Origin: Bryobacteraceae bacterium
GTDB taxonomy: Bacteria > Acidobacteriota > Terriglobia > Bryobacterales > Bryobacteraceae
NCBI GenBank assembly: GCA_026002855.1
Contig: BPGD01000001.1
Span: 744,001-808,000 of the forward strand
DNA length: 64,000 nucleotides
Reading direction: 5' to 3'
Below the pieces are notes generated by a model. The model searched no databases, was not told the DNA's origin, and saw only the letters and a program-made list of their open reading frames with translations. The position numbers were made by a program, and so were the translations under genes. Numbering within the stretch: position 1 is the stretch's first letter; the number at the start of each line of letters is the position of its first letter. This document shows, in pieces, positions 33,420 to 41,808 of this stretch.

Positions 33420-34786
33420 GACTGGCTGCGTTTGCCGAAGGCCACGGTCGTGAGGCTCTCGATGGCCGCGTTGAGCATGTTTTTCTGGCCCTCGAGCCGG
33501 GCCAGCAGCGTGTCGGCGGCCTGAAGCCGCGCCACCAGCGTCTGGCGGGTCGCGTCGACGCGCGCGTAGATGGCATTGATCTGGTCGGTGAGCCGCTGGT
33601 CGGTGCGGTCGAGGTTCTGAATGAAGCTGGCAAGCGAGCCGGTGAGCGGATCGCTGAAGGCGTTGAGGCGGTTTTCAAAGCCGGACAGCCCGCTGGAACC
33701 GTTCCCAAGCAGTGTGAACACGCCGGGCAGCTCGGCCGCAGGAATCGACTGGAGCACGCCGGGATCAAAGCTCATCACCCCGTCCGTGCCGATCGAAACG
33801 CCGATCTCGAACAGGCTGCCCCGCGTCCCATCGGTGCGATAGCCGGTGATTTCCCGCAGCGCGGCTTTCAGGTCAATGACGATCGAGTCGCCGGCCAGTG
33901 GACCGCCATTGTTGCCCGTCTGGCGGTCCAGCTTCTCCACCAGCGTGTTGTACGCTTTCACGAAGTTTTGCAACGCGCCCGCCACGCCGTTGGCGCCAGG
34001 CCGCACGTTGATGTCGACCGCCGCGCCCGGCGCGGTGGTCGCCTTCAGTTCCAGCGTCACGCCGGCGATGGCGCCGGTGATCGTGTTGACCGGCGACGTC
34101 ATCGCCACGCCGTTCAGCTCGAAGGCGGCGTCCGAGCCGGGCGAGACCACCGTCAGCAGGTTGGAGTTGGCATCGCCCGGCACGGTTCTCAGCTCGATCG
34201 TGCGCGCGCCGGTCTCATTCGCCGTGATCGACAGATAGTACCGGCTGGCGCCGGCCGATTCGCCCGCATCCAGAATGGCTGCCGTCACCCCAAAGCTGCC
34301 CGTGTTGATCGCGTCGCGCAGCCCCTCAAGATTGTCTTTGTCCGGCGCCAGGCTGATCGTGTGCGCCTCGCCGCCCACCACCAGCTCCACCTCGCCGCTG
34401 CCGCCGCTCACCGCCACCGCGCCCGGATCAGCGTAGCCGGCGGTCGTCCGCGCAACGGCCTGCGAGGCCAGGCTCGTAATATTGGTAATCCGGTACAGTC
34501 CCGGCAAGGCGCCCGGTCCGGCCGTTGCCTGCACCGCGTAGGAACTGCTCGCCGCCTGCATCGCCCCGCCACGCGAAAGCTCGCCCAACTGCCGCAGCGC
34601 CGCCGCCAGATCCGCCACGGCCGAACGCAGCTCGGCGGCCGCCATCTTGCGCGTCATCAGTCCCGCCTGCTCCTGCTCCAGCGCCCGCGCCGGCAGGCTG
34701 GCAATGGAAACCGAGCGATCCAGGATCACCTGGAAATCGTCCGAAAAACTGCTGATCCCGGTAAATGTCAGCGGCGACAACGGCAT
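33416..34786 (-). CDS. fliD: Flagellar filament capping protein FliD
   Basis: 456 residues. The N-terminal coiled-coil region SPLTFTGISSFSDDFQVILDRSVSIASLPARALEQEQAGLMTRKMAAAELRSAVADLAAALRQL, the middle domains with ITAN, DINVRPGANGVAGALQNFVKAYNTLVEKLDRQT, and the C-terminal LASFIQNLDRTDQRLTDQINAIYARVDATRQTLVARLQAADTLLARLEGQKNMLNAAI are characteristic of FliD. It caps the growing filament and guides flagellin folding outside the cell. GGAGG lies 8 nt before the ATG. A sigma-28-like promoter is just upstream. No other structural flagellar gene is in the window. Confidence 0.93.
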   Translation of the reverse strand: MPLSPLTFTGISSFSDDFQVILDRSVSIASLPARALEQEQAGLMTRKMAAAELRSAVADLAAALRQLGELSRGGAMQAASSSYAVQATAGPGALPGLYRITNITSLASQAVARTTAGYADPGAVAVSGGSGEVELVVGGEAHTISLAPDKDNLEGLRDAINTGSFGVTAAILDAGESAGASRYYLSITANETGARTIELRTVPGDANSNLLTVVSPGSDAAFELNGVAMTSPVNTITGAIAGVTLELKATTAPGAAVDINVRPGANGVAGALQNFVKAYNTLVEKLDRQTGNNGGPLAGDSIVIDLKAALREITGYRTDGTRGSLFEIGVSIGTDGVMSFDPGVLQSIPAAELPGVFTLLGNGSSGLSGFENRLNAFSDPLTGSLASFIQNLDRTDQRLTDQINAIYARVDATRQTLVARLQAADTLLARLEGQKNMLNAAIESLTTVAFGKRSQS

Positions 34787-34808
34787 CGGGCAAGCCTCCG
34801 CACTCGTC

Positions 34809-34836
34809 GTATCGGCGGCCCGCCCGCCTTTCTTGA
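34809..34836 (-). promoter_or_regulatory. Sigma-28 (FliA/SigD)-like promoter for fliD
   Basis: On the minus strand TCAA (34836-34833), a 16-bp spacer and GCCGATAC (34816-34809) match the sigma-28/SigD pattern TAAA-N14-16-GCCGATAT/A at three of four and seven of eight positions. The -10 element ends 22 nt before the fliD ATG, leaving room for the GGAGG ribosome site. Confidence 0.65.
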
Positions 34837-34858
34837 GGATTTCCGCCGGACACTCGGC

Positions 34859-35698
34859 TCAGGAGCGCAGGATCCGCCGCAAGGTGAACATCCCGCCGTG
34901 CGAGCGCGAATGCTCCAGTTTCTTCCAGTTGTCGCTGACCGACAGCAGCATCCCGCTCACATGATTCGAACGCGACGAGCAAAGGAACCGCGCCAGCTCG
35001 ATCTGCTGCTCCGGCCGCGTGCCGCCGCTCGACTGAAGCTTCAGCGCCGCCTCCTGCTCCTGCGGCCCGGCGCGCTCGCCCGCCGCCAGGATCTCCTCGG
35101 TCATGCTCGTGTAGGTGGCGCCGGGATTCATGCAGTTGACCTGGATGTTGGACTCCCGCACCTCTTCGGCCAGCGTCTCGGCCAGCCGCGCCAAAGCCGC
35201 CTGCGCCGAACTGTAAGAAGAAAAATTCGGCCGCGGGCTCGCCGCACCCGGCCCGGTCAGGAAGACGATCTTGCCCGCCCGCGCTGCCAGCATCTCCGGC
35301 AGCACCGCGCGCGACAGGTGCATCGCCCCGCCCAGGTTCGTCCACACGCCCTCCATCCACGCCGCCGGGTCGCAACCGGCCAGCGGCCCAATGGAGCCAA
35401 ACGCCCCGTGGGCGCAGATCAGGATCCGCACCGCTCCAGCAAACGCGCGGAAGCGCTCCACCGCCTCGCAGACCTGCCCGTAGTCCCTTACGTCGCACAA
35501 CAGCCCAAGCGCCCGGCCGCCGGCATGGCCGATCTCCAGCTCCGCCAGATCCAGCTCCGCGCGCGACCTCGCCAGCAGCCCCACCCGGGCCCCTTCGGCC
35601 GCAAAGGCCAGTGCCAGCCGCTTGCCGATGCCCCGCCCCGCTCCCGAGATCAGCACCGCCTGATCGCGAAATTCACTCGCCTCGGCCACGGCTTTCAC
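34859..35698 (-). CDS. SDR-fold protein lacking the catalytic Ser and Lys
   Basis: 279 residues from the GTG at 35698, preceded by GGGAGGGAG. The Rossmann motif SGAGRGIGKRLA (18-29) and the AHGAF block (a variant of NNAG) place it in the classical short-chain dehydrogenase/reductase fold. At the active site the usual YxxxK is YSSAQ (Y162, Q166), and the expected Ser position reads LTGPG, so both the Ser and the Lys are missing. It may have lost reductase activity or use another mechanism. It lies upstream of fliD on the same strand, though separated by 72 bp and the sigma-28-like promoter. A role in flagellar or surface glycan modification is a guess. Confidence 0.85.
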   Translation of the reverse strand: MKAVAEASEFRDQAVLISGAGRGIGKRLALAFAAEGARVGLLARSRAELDLAELEIGHAGGRALGLLCDVRDYGQVCEAVERFRAFAGAVRILICAHGAFGSIGPLAGCDPAAWMEGVWTNLGGAMHLSRAVLPEMLAARAGKIVFLTGPGAASPRPNFSSYSSAQAALARLAETLAEEVRESNIQVNCMNPGATYTSMTEEILAAGERAGPQEQEAALKLQSSGGTRPEQQIELARFLCSSRSNHVSGMLLSVSDNWKKLEHSRSHGGMFTLRRILRS

Positions 35699-35748
35699 GG
35701 TCTCCCTCCCGATCCTAGCAGGCACGGGGGGAGCCGGGGGCGCCGGCC

Positions 35749-36777
35749 TCAGCGCTGGCCCTTGTGTTGGTACAGCGCCAGATCGGCCCGCCCAAGAACT
35801 TCCTCAAGCGTTTCGCCCTCGCGGTGCTCGGCCAGGCCCATCGCCACGCCCACTCTCAGCCGCAGCGTCTCGCCTCCCACACTGAATTGATAGTCGCCCG
35901 TGAGCGCCTGCTCGAGAAAGCGCGCCCGCGTCATGGCGTCGCTCAGCCGGCAGGGCAGCAGCACGACAAATTCATCCCCGCCCCAGCGCGCCGCCAGGTC
36001 GTCGGCCCGGAGCTGCCGCTTCAGCCGCGCCGCAAACAGCCGCAGCAGCTCGTCGCCGGCCAGATGGCCGTGCTTGTCATTGACCCTCTTGAAGTGGTTC
36101 AGGTCGATCAGCACCAGGCTGAAGCTGACGCCCGCCTCGATCATCTCCCGGGCGCGGCGCTCGAAGGATGCGCGGTTGGCCAGCCCGGTCAGCGCATCGC
36201 GCTGCGCCGCCCGCTCCACCTCGTCCAGCCTCCGGCGGTAGCCCTGCATCTCGCGCTCCAGCTCGGAGATGATCTGCTGGTTTTCGGCGCGCATTTCTTC
36301 CACCAGCGCACTGATCCGCTGGATCTGCACGAGAATCTGCTGACGCAGCTCCCGCAGATCCTCGCGCTGGGCGGCGCGTTCAAGACCCGAAGCCACGTCC
36401 AGAAACCGGGATTCCTGCCGACTCGAGCGCCGCTGCAACGACCCCGCCGTCTCCTCCAGCAGCCGCACCACTTCGCGCAGCTCGACCGTCCCGGCCAGCT
36501 CGCGCGTGATGAACTCATGCGCCGTCTCGAGCGCCCGCCTCAGGCCCGTGCGCGCCTCGGCGAAGGCCTCCGTGTCCGGCTCCTCGCTCAGCCGCCGCCG
36601 CGCGACGGCCACCGACGGCGGCGGGCCGGAGATCTTGGCGGCGCACGGCTCGAAAACGTGCTCTTCCACGCCGGCCAGGGCGTCCAGATAGGCGGCCAGC
36701 GCCGCGCGGAACAACGCGTGCTGATACTCGGCGCGCTCCAGGTTGGCACGAAGGCTGATGAAATCTCGGGTCGACAT
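35749..36777 (-). CDS. Cytoplasmic diguanylate cyclase (GGDEF)
   Basis: 342 residues. Residues 1-~190 are charged and helical, with coiled-coil potential around 135-190 (LRELRQQILVQIQRISALVEEMRAENQQIISELEREMQGYRRRLDEVERAAQRD). The GGDEF domain follows: DALTGLANRASFERR, LVLIDLNHFKRVNDKHGHLAGDELLR and RWGGDEFVVLLP (266-270). The inhibitory I-site RADD (257-260) sits five residues before GGDEF, so product inhibition is expected. No transmembrane segment or known sensor domain is seen. A sigma-28-like promoter upstream suggests coexpression with flagellar genes and a role in the motile-to-sessile switch. Confidence 0.93.
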   Translation of the reverse strand: MSTRDFISLRANLERAEYQHALFRAALAAYLDALAGVEEHVFEPCAAKISGPPPSVAVARRRLSEEPDTEAFAEARTGLRRALETAHEFITRELAGTVELREVVRLLEETAGSLQRRSSRQESRFLDVASGLERAAQREDLRELRQQILVQIQRISALVEEMRAENQQIISELEREMQGYRRRLDEVERAAQRDALTGLANRASFERRAREMIEAGVSFSLVLIDLNHFKRVNDKHGHLAGDELLRLFAARLKRQLRADDLAARWGGDEFVVLLPCRLSDAMTRARFLEQALTGDYQFSVGGETLRLRVGVAMGLAEHREGETLEEVLGRADLALYQHKGQR

Positions 36778-36806
36778 GGCGTGCGAAATCGCTCGTCTCA
36801 GCCCTC

Positions 36807-36833
36807 TCTTCGGCCAATCCCCTGAAGGCTTGA
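36807..36833 (-). promoter_or_regulatory. Sigma-28-like promoter for the diguanylate cyclase
   Basis: On the minus strand TCAA (36833-36830), a 15-bp spacer and GCCGAAGA (36814-36807) resemble the fliD promoter; the -10 matches GCCGATAA at six of eight positions. It ends 29 nt before the ATG at 36777. Confidence 0.4.
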
Positions 36834-36836
36834 GGG
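36820..36836. repeat. Imperfect 17-bp palindrome between divergent genes
   Basis: CCCTgAAG-g-CTTgAGGG is an inverted repeat with seven of eight arm positions matched. It overlaps the proposed -35 of the diguanylate cyclase and lies upstream of the rplU promoter. It could be a regulator site or chance. Confidence 0.3.
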
Positions 36837-36868
36837 ATTCATGAAGACCGGTTCAGATGGCCTGGCGT

Positions 36869-36897
36869 TTGCAGCGCCGTCGCAGATCCGTTAGGAT
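36869..36897 (+). promoter_or_regulatory. Sigma-70-type promoter of rplU-rpmA
   Basis: TTGCAG (36869-36874), a 17-bp spacer and TAGGAT (36892-36897) match the consensus at four of six positions each. The rplU ATG is 108 nt downstream, leaving a leader long enough for regulation, though I see no clear leader structure. Confidence 0.5.
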
Positions 36898-37005
36898 AGA
36901 AAGTTGTGGCGCCGAGGCGAGGCGCATCTGCGCGCCGTGGCGCCCGAGCACCCGCCGGGACGGCTCCGGTTCGAGCCCCTGTCGCGTCAACAAGAGGATA
37001 AACCC

Positions 37006-37317
37006 ATGTTTGCAGTGATTGAAACTGGCGGCAAGCAGTATCGCGTCGCTCCGGGCGATACGATCCAGGTGGAGACGCTTCCCGGAGAGGCCGGCACTGC
37101 GGTCGAATTCGACCGCGTGGTCGCCGTCGTCAAGGACGACGGCCGGCTTCTGGCCGGCCCGGAGGCGGCTTCGGCGCGCGTGCGCGGCGAGATCGCCGGC
37201 CACGGCCGCGGCGACAAGATCATCGTCTTCAAGTTCAAGCGCAAGAAGCAGTACAAGCGCACGATCGGCCACCGGCAGAACTTCACCACGGTGAAGATCG
37301 CCGAGATCGTGCTCTAG
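37006..37317 (+). CDS. rplU: 50S ribosomal protein L21
   Basis: 103 residues from the ATG at 37006, with AGAGGA upstream. The sequence [24 protein letters not shown] and the C-terminal signature [31 protein letters not shown] are diagnostic. It is a primary rRNA-binding protein of the large subunit. The order rplU-rpmA-obgE is conserved in many bacteria. Confidence 0.98.
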   Translation: MFAVIETGGKQYRVAPGDTIQVETLPGEAGTAVEFDRVVAVVKDDGRLLAGPEAASARVRGEIAGHGRGDKIIVFKFKRKKQYKRTIGHRQNFTTVKIAEIVL

Positions 37318-37336
37318 GCAGCAGGGAGGACACGCC

Positions 37337-37603
37337 ATGGCGCACAAGAAAGGGCTCGGCAGCTCGAAAAACGGCCGCGACAGCGCCGCACAGCGGCTCG
37401 GCATCAAGGTCTTCAGCGGCGAAATCGTCAAGGGCGGCGCGATCCTGGTCCGCCAGCGCGGCACGCGCTACAAGCCCGGCGACAACGTCGGCATCGGCAG
37501 CGACGACACGCTCTATGCCCGCGTGCCCGGCCGCGTGGTCTGGCGCGACCGCGGCCGCCTGGGCAAGTGGGTCAGCGTCGTCGAGCTCGAGCCGGCCCAG
37601 TAA
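37337..37603 (+). CDS. rpmA: 50S ribosomal protein L27
   Basis: 88 residues. The start [24 protein letters not shown], followed by [29 protein letters not shown], is the standard L27 signature. The N-terminus begins directly with AHKKG, without the cleavable extension found in Firmicutes. It reaches towards the peptidyl transferase centre. It is 19 bp after rplU with GGGAGG upstream. Confidence 0.98.
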   Translation: MAHKKGLGSSKNGRDSAAQRLGIKVFSGEIVKGGAILVRQRGTRYKPGDNVGIGSDDTLYARVPGRVVWRDRGRLGKWVSVVELEPAQ

Positions 37604-38749
<1,146 letters not shown>

Positions 38750-38788
38750 CCGGCTCCAGCCGCCGCCCTGGCCGGACGGCTTTGCCTT

Positions 38789-40216
38789 TTACCGGGGCAG
38801 GCAGCCGGGGTTGGCCTCGAGCATCCCGGAGCGGCACACCACGCGATTGCGGCCCGTGCGCTTGGCAAAATACAGCGCCGCGTCGGCCAGGTCGATCAGG
38901 TCCATCTCCGTCTCCGCCGGCGCCTGTGGCCAGGCCGCCACCCCGGCGCTTACCGTGACCGTGATCATCTCCCGGCCGTCCGGAACGGGCGCCGCCGCCA
39001 CCGCCCGCCGGATGCGGTCGGCCGCCTCGGCGGCCTCCTCTTCGCCGGCAAAGGGCAGAATCGCAAGAAACTCCTCGCCGCCATAGCGCACCAGCACATC
39101 CCCCTGCCGCAGCAGCGCCCGCGCCTGCCGAACCACTCCGATCAACACCCGGTCGCCGGCCAGGTGGCCCCAGGTGTCGTTGATCGTCTTGAAATGATCC
39201 AGATCCAACAGGACCACCGCCAGAGGCGACTCCATCCGGCGCGCCCGGGCGAACTCTTCGCGCAGCCGCGTCAGGCCGAAGCGGCGGTTGTAGCAGCCGG
39301 TCAGGCCGTCCAGCGCCGCCACCTTTTCCAGTTCGTCGTAGGCCAGCGCGTTGTGGAAGGCCAGCGCCAGCGGGCGGCTCAGCAGCCGGACGCGGCGGAC
39401 CTCCTCCTCCGTGTAGGGCCGGTCATTGGCCACAAGCGCCACCCCCAGCCCCCGGCCATGGTGATGCACGCCCTCAAGCAGCACCGAACGGGGCGGGAAA
39501 TGCGCCAGCAGCCGGTCCAGCACGATCCCGCCGGGCACTTCCAGCCGCAGGCTGCCCTTGTCTTCGAACACGCGGACCACCATCGGATGCGAGGCCAGCG
39601 CCGCCGCATCGGCCAGACCGGAAGAGGCGGCCAGCTCGAGCCGGCCTTCCCGGGCCAGATACAGCGCCCCGCCAGCCGAAGCCGTGTGCTGGACCAGCTC
39701 GTCGAGCGCCGTGCGCGCCATCTCTTCGATCCGGAGCCGCTCGACCATCCTTTCCGTCATTCGCCGCACCGCGGCGGTCGTGTGCAGCGCCTCGGCCAGT
39801 GTGCCCGCCATCAGATTGAACGCCTCGCTCGTGCGGCCCAGTTCGTCGTCGGAATCAACCGGGAGAAAACAGTGCTCCGGGTCGCAGCCGCAGACGTCGC
39901 CCTCCTGCTGGATCCGCTCGAGCGTCGCCCGCACCTCTTCCAGCCTCGTCGCCAGCAGCCGCAGCCGCGTCCGCACCACGCCGTTGGCAATCAGTACGTT
40001 CATGCCGCCCACGGCCAACCCGGCAGCGAGGCAGTACAGATGAAAACGCCAGTTCAGGATGTGTTCCGCAGGCACGCCCATCCGGTGCACGGCGAAAGGA
40101 AAAACCAGGCCCACCAGCAGGCCGAAACCGGCCATCACCAATGCCAGATCCCGGAAGACGCTCCGGGTGAACCGGATGGGAAGTCCACAGAATGACACGA
40201 GCCTCACACGTTGCAC
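38789..40216 (-). CDS. Membrane diguanylate cyclase with a cysteine cluster in its HAMP-like region and a GAF-like domain
   Basis: 475 residues from a GTG at 40216; the exact start among several nearby GTG codons is uncertain. Two membrane segments (about 22-43 and 58-79) are followed by a HAMP-like helix pair whose connector is GDVCGCDPEHCFLPVDSDDELGRTSEAFN, with C109, C111 and C116 where HAMP connectors normally have none. A GAF-like region spans ~160-290. The GGDEF domain has LDGLTGCYNRRF, LLDLDHFKTINDTWGHLAGDRVL and YGGEEF (379-383), with an I-site RQGD (370-373). It probably makes c-di-GMP in response to a membrane or redox/metal cue; the cue is inferred. Confidence 0.9.
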   Translation of the reverse strand: MQRVRLVSFCGLPIRFTRSVFRDLALVMAGFGLLVGLVFPFAVHRMGVPAEHILNWRFHLYCLAAGLAVGGMNVLIANGVVRTRLRLLATRLEEVRATLERIQQEGDVCGCDPEHCFLPVDSDDELGRTSEAFNLMAGTLAEALHTTAAVRRMTERMVERLRIEEMARTALDELVQHTASAGGALYLAREGRLELAASSGLADAAALASHPMVVRVFEDKGSLRLEVPGGIVLDRLLAHFPPRSVLLEGVHHHGRGLGVALVANDRPYTEEEVRRVRLLSRPLALAFHNALAYDELEKVAALDGLTGCYNRRFGLTRLREEFARARRMESPLAVVLLDLDHFKTINDTWGHLAGDRVLIGVVRQARALLRQGDVLVRYGGEEFLAILPFAGEEEAAEAADRIRRAVAAAPVPDGREMITVTVSAGVAAWPQAPAETEMDLIDLADAALYFAKRTGRNRVVCRSGMLEANPGCLPR

Positions 40217-40300
40217 ATCGGCAGCCGGGCCAGTTCCGTGAAGGAAAATCCATCCGGCGGAGACGCGGCCGGAACCCGCCCCTCATCAGGCGCAGCGCCG

Positions 40301-41581
40301 CTAACGGCCGCCGTCAGAGATCAGCGCCGCAGGCGAATAGGGCCGCTGATTGGCCAGATACTGCTGCTCGGCCAGCGCCTTGTAGACCTGCCCGGCGATG
40401 CCCGCCGCCACCGGACCGTTGACCCCCGCCCCGCCGGTCAACAGCACCGTCACCACCAGCTTGCGGCCCCCCACGTCGTTGAAGCTCGAAAACCAGCCCA
40501 GATGCGTGCGCGCGTCGGTGCAGGTGCCCGTCTTTCCGAAAATGGGCGTCGAAGGATCAAAGGCGGCCCGGCGGGCCGTGCCATAATCCACCGCCGCCAT
40601 CATCCCCGGCAGGATCTCCTCGATCTGCGCCGCCATCTCGATGCGGCGCTTCAGCCGGGGCACAAGCCGCTCGGCCTCTTCCTGCGAGCGCGGATGCTGA
40701 AGCCAGTACAAAGATCCGCCGTTGGCGATGGCGCTGACGAGCGCGGTCAACTGGAGCGGCGTGATCGAGATCGCCTCCCCGAAGCTGGTCATCATCCCGC
40801 AGGGCACGTCTTTCGGCTTCCACTCGGGCAGCATGCCCGGGCTTTCGCCCTCGATGTCGAGCCCGGCCTTCTCTCCCAGCCCGAACAGGCGCGCATAGTG
40901 GTAGATGCGGTCGAAGCCCAGCTTCTCGCCGACGTCAAAAAAGAACTTGTTGTTCGAACGCGCCAGCGCCTCCGTCAGGTCGATGCTCGTGCGCCGGGTC
41001 AGCCGCAGCCGGGTCTCGCGGTCAATGATTCCTTCCTCAAGGCCCGCCACCGCGGCCACCAGCTTGATCGTCGAACATGGCTGGTAAGCTCCCGTGCGCG
41101 CCAGCTTCTGGTTGACCATCGCGAGAATGCGGCCGGTGAAGGGGTCGGCAACAACCACGCTGCCGTTGTAGGGGCCCAGTGCCTCCACCGCCGCGCGGCG
41201 CACCACCGGGTCTTCGCCTTCGGGCTCGTCGCCCAAGGTCGAATCGGCGTAGGTGGGAGTCGACCAGGGGCTCCAAGCCCGCCGCCGGACGCGCGGCCGC
41301 CGCGGCGCAGGCGTGCTCCGCGCCGCCACCGCCGAGGTCGCTGCTCTCGCCTCCGGACGCGCCTTTCGGCCTGCGGAAGTCCCCCGCGACGAGGAAGCCC
41401 TGCTCCGGCTGGAAGCCGCGGCCGAGGTTTTCGTGGCCGCCCGGTCCGAACCGGCGCGGGCGGATGCCGCAACGCCCGCAGAGGTCTTCTGCTTCGCAGT
41501 CCGGGCCGCGCCGCTTCCGTGCGCGGCCTGGACAGGCATCCAGAGTGCGGCAAGGAACGCCAGGCAGAGGAAACGGATCAT
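40301..41581 (-). CDS. Penicillin-binding transpeptidase-domain protein
   Basis: 426 residues. A signal peptide or anchor (1-~20) is followed by an Ala/Ser/Arg/Lys-rich linker to ~105. The transpeptidase domain has QPCSTIK (catalytic S170, K173), RSNNKFF (SxN at 209-211) and FGKTGT (350-352), so all three penicillin-binding motifs are intact. EAISITPLQLTALVSAIANGG is the usual block between motifs. There is no PBP dimerisation or glycosyltransferase domain, so this is a reduced PBP2-like or class D-type enzyme. It should crosslink murein or interact with beta-lactams. The long basic linker is unusual and may bind the cell wall or DNA-free polyanions. Confidence 0.9.
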   Translation of the reverse strand: MIRFLCLAFLAALWMPVQAAHGSGAARTAKQKTSAGVAASARAGSDRAATKTSAAASSRSRASSSRGTSAGRKARPEARAATSAVAARSTPAPRRPRVRRRAWSPWSTPTYADSTLGDEPEGEDPVVRRAAVEALGPYNGSVVVADPFTGRILAMVNQKLARTGAYQPCSTIKLVAAVAGLEEGIIDRETRLRLTRRTSIDLTEALARSNNKFFFDVGEKLGFDRIYHYARLFGLGEKAGLDIEGESPGMLPEWKPKDVPCGMMTSFGEAISITPLQLTALVSAIANGGSLYWLQHPRSQEEAERLVPRLKRRIEMAAQIEEILPGMMAAVDYGTARRAAFDPSTPIFGKTGTCTDARTHLGWFSSFNDVGGRKLVVTVLLTGGAGVNGPVAAGIAGQVYKALAEQQYLANQRPYSPAALISDGGR

Positions 41582-41705
41582 CTTCCCTCAACTCGAATTG
41601 GTTTTCGAGGCGGAAGACGCTCGCCGGCGTCCCGCCTGCCGGTCAAACAAGACATCCCCATTCTGTTGTATCGGCGCGCCCTCCGTCAAGATCCAATCTT
41701 CTGCC

Positions 41706-41734
41706 TTCGCTGGAGCGCGCGCCGGTTGTAGAAT
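41706..41734 (+). promoter_or_regulatory. Possible promoter for the amidohydrolase
   Basis: TTCGCT (41706-41711), 17 bp and TAGAAT (41729-41734) match the consensus at three and five of six positions. The ATG is 74 nt downstream, with AGGAGG in between. Confidence 0.4.
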
Positions 41735-41808
41735 CGACGCATGGCCGCCAGTCCCCCGCAACGCCGGCCAGCCGCGGGCCATGTTCCCGCCAGGAGGTGC
41801 CCCGATTC

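Noticed and set aside
36858-36873. A sigma-54-like motif (TGGC-N7-TTTGCA pattern) upstream of rplU
   Set aside because: It matches the -24/-12 spacing, but ribosomal protein genes are not expected under sigma-54, and a sigma-70 promoter overlaps it. Chance is more likely.
38750-38788. A GC-rich hairpin between obgE and the convergent diguanylate cyclase
   Set aside because: Possible stem AGCCG/CGGCT is short with no clean T-tract, so I did not list it as a terminator.
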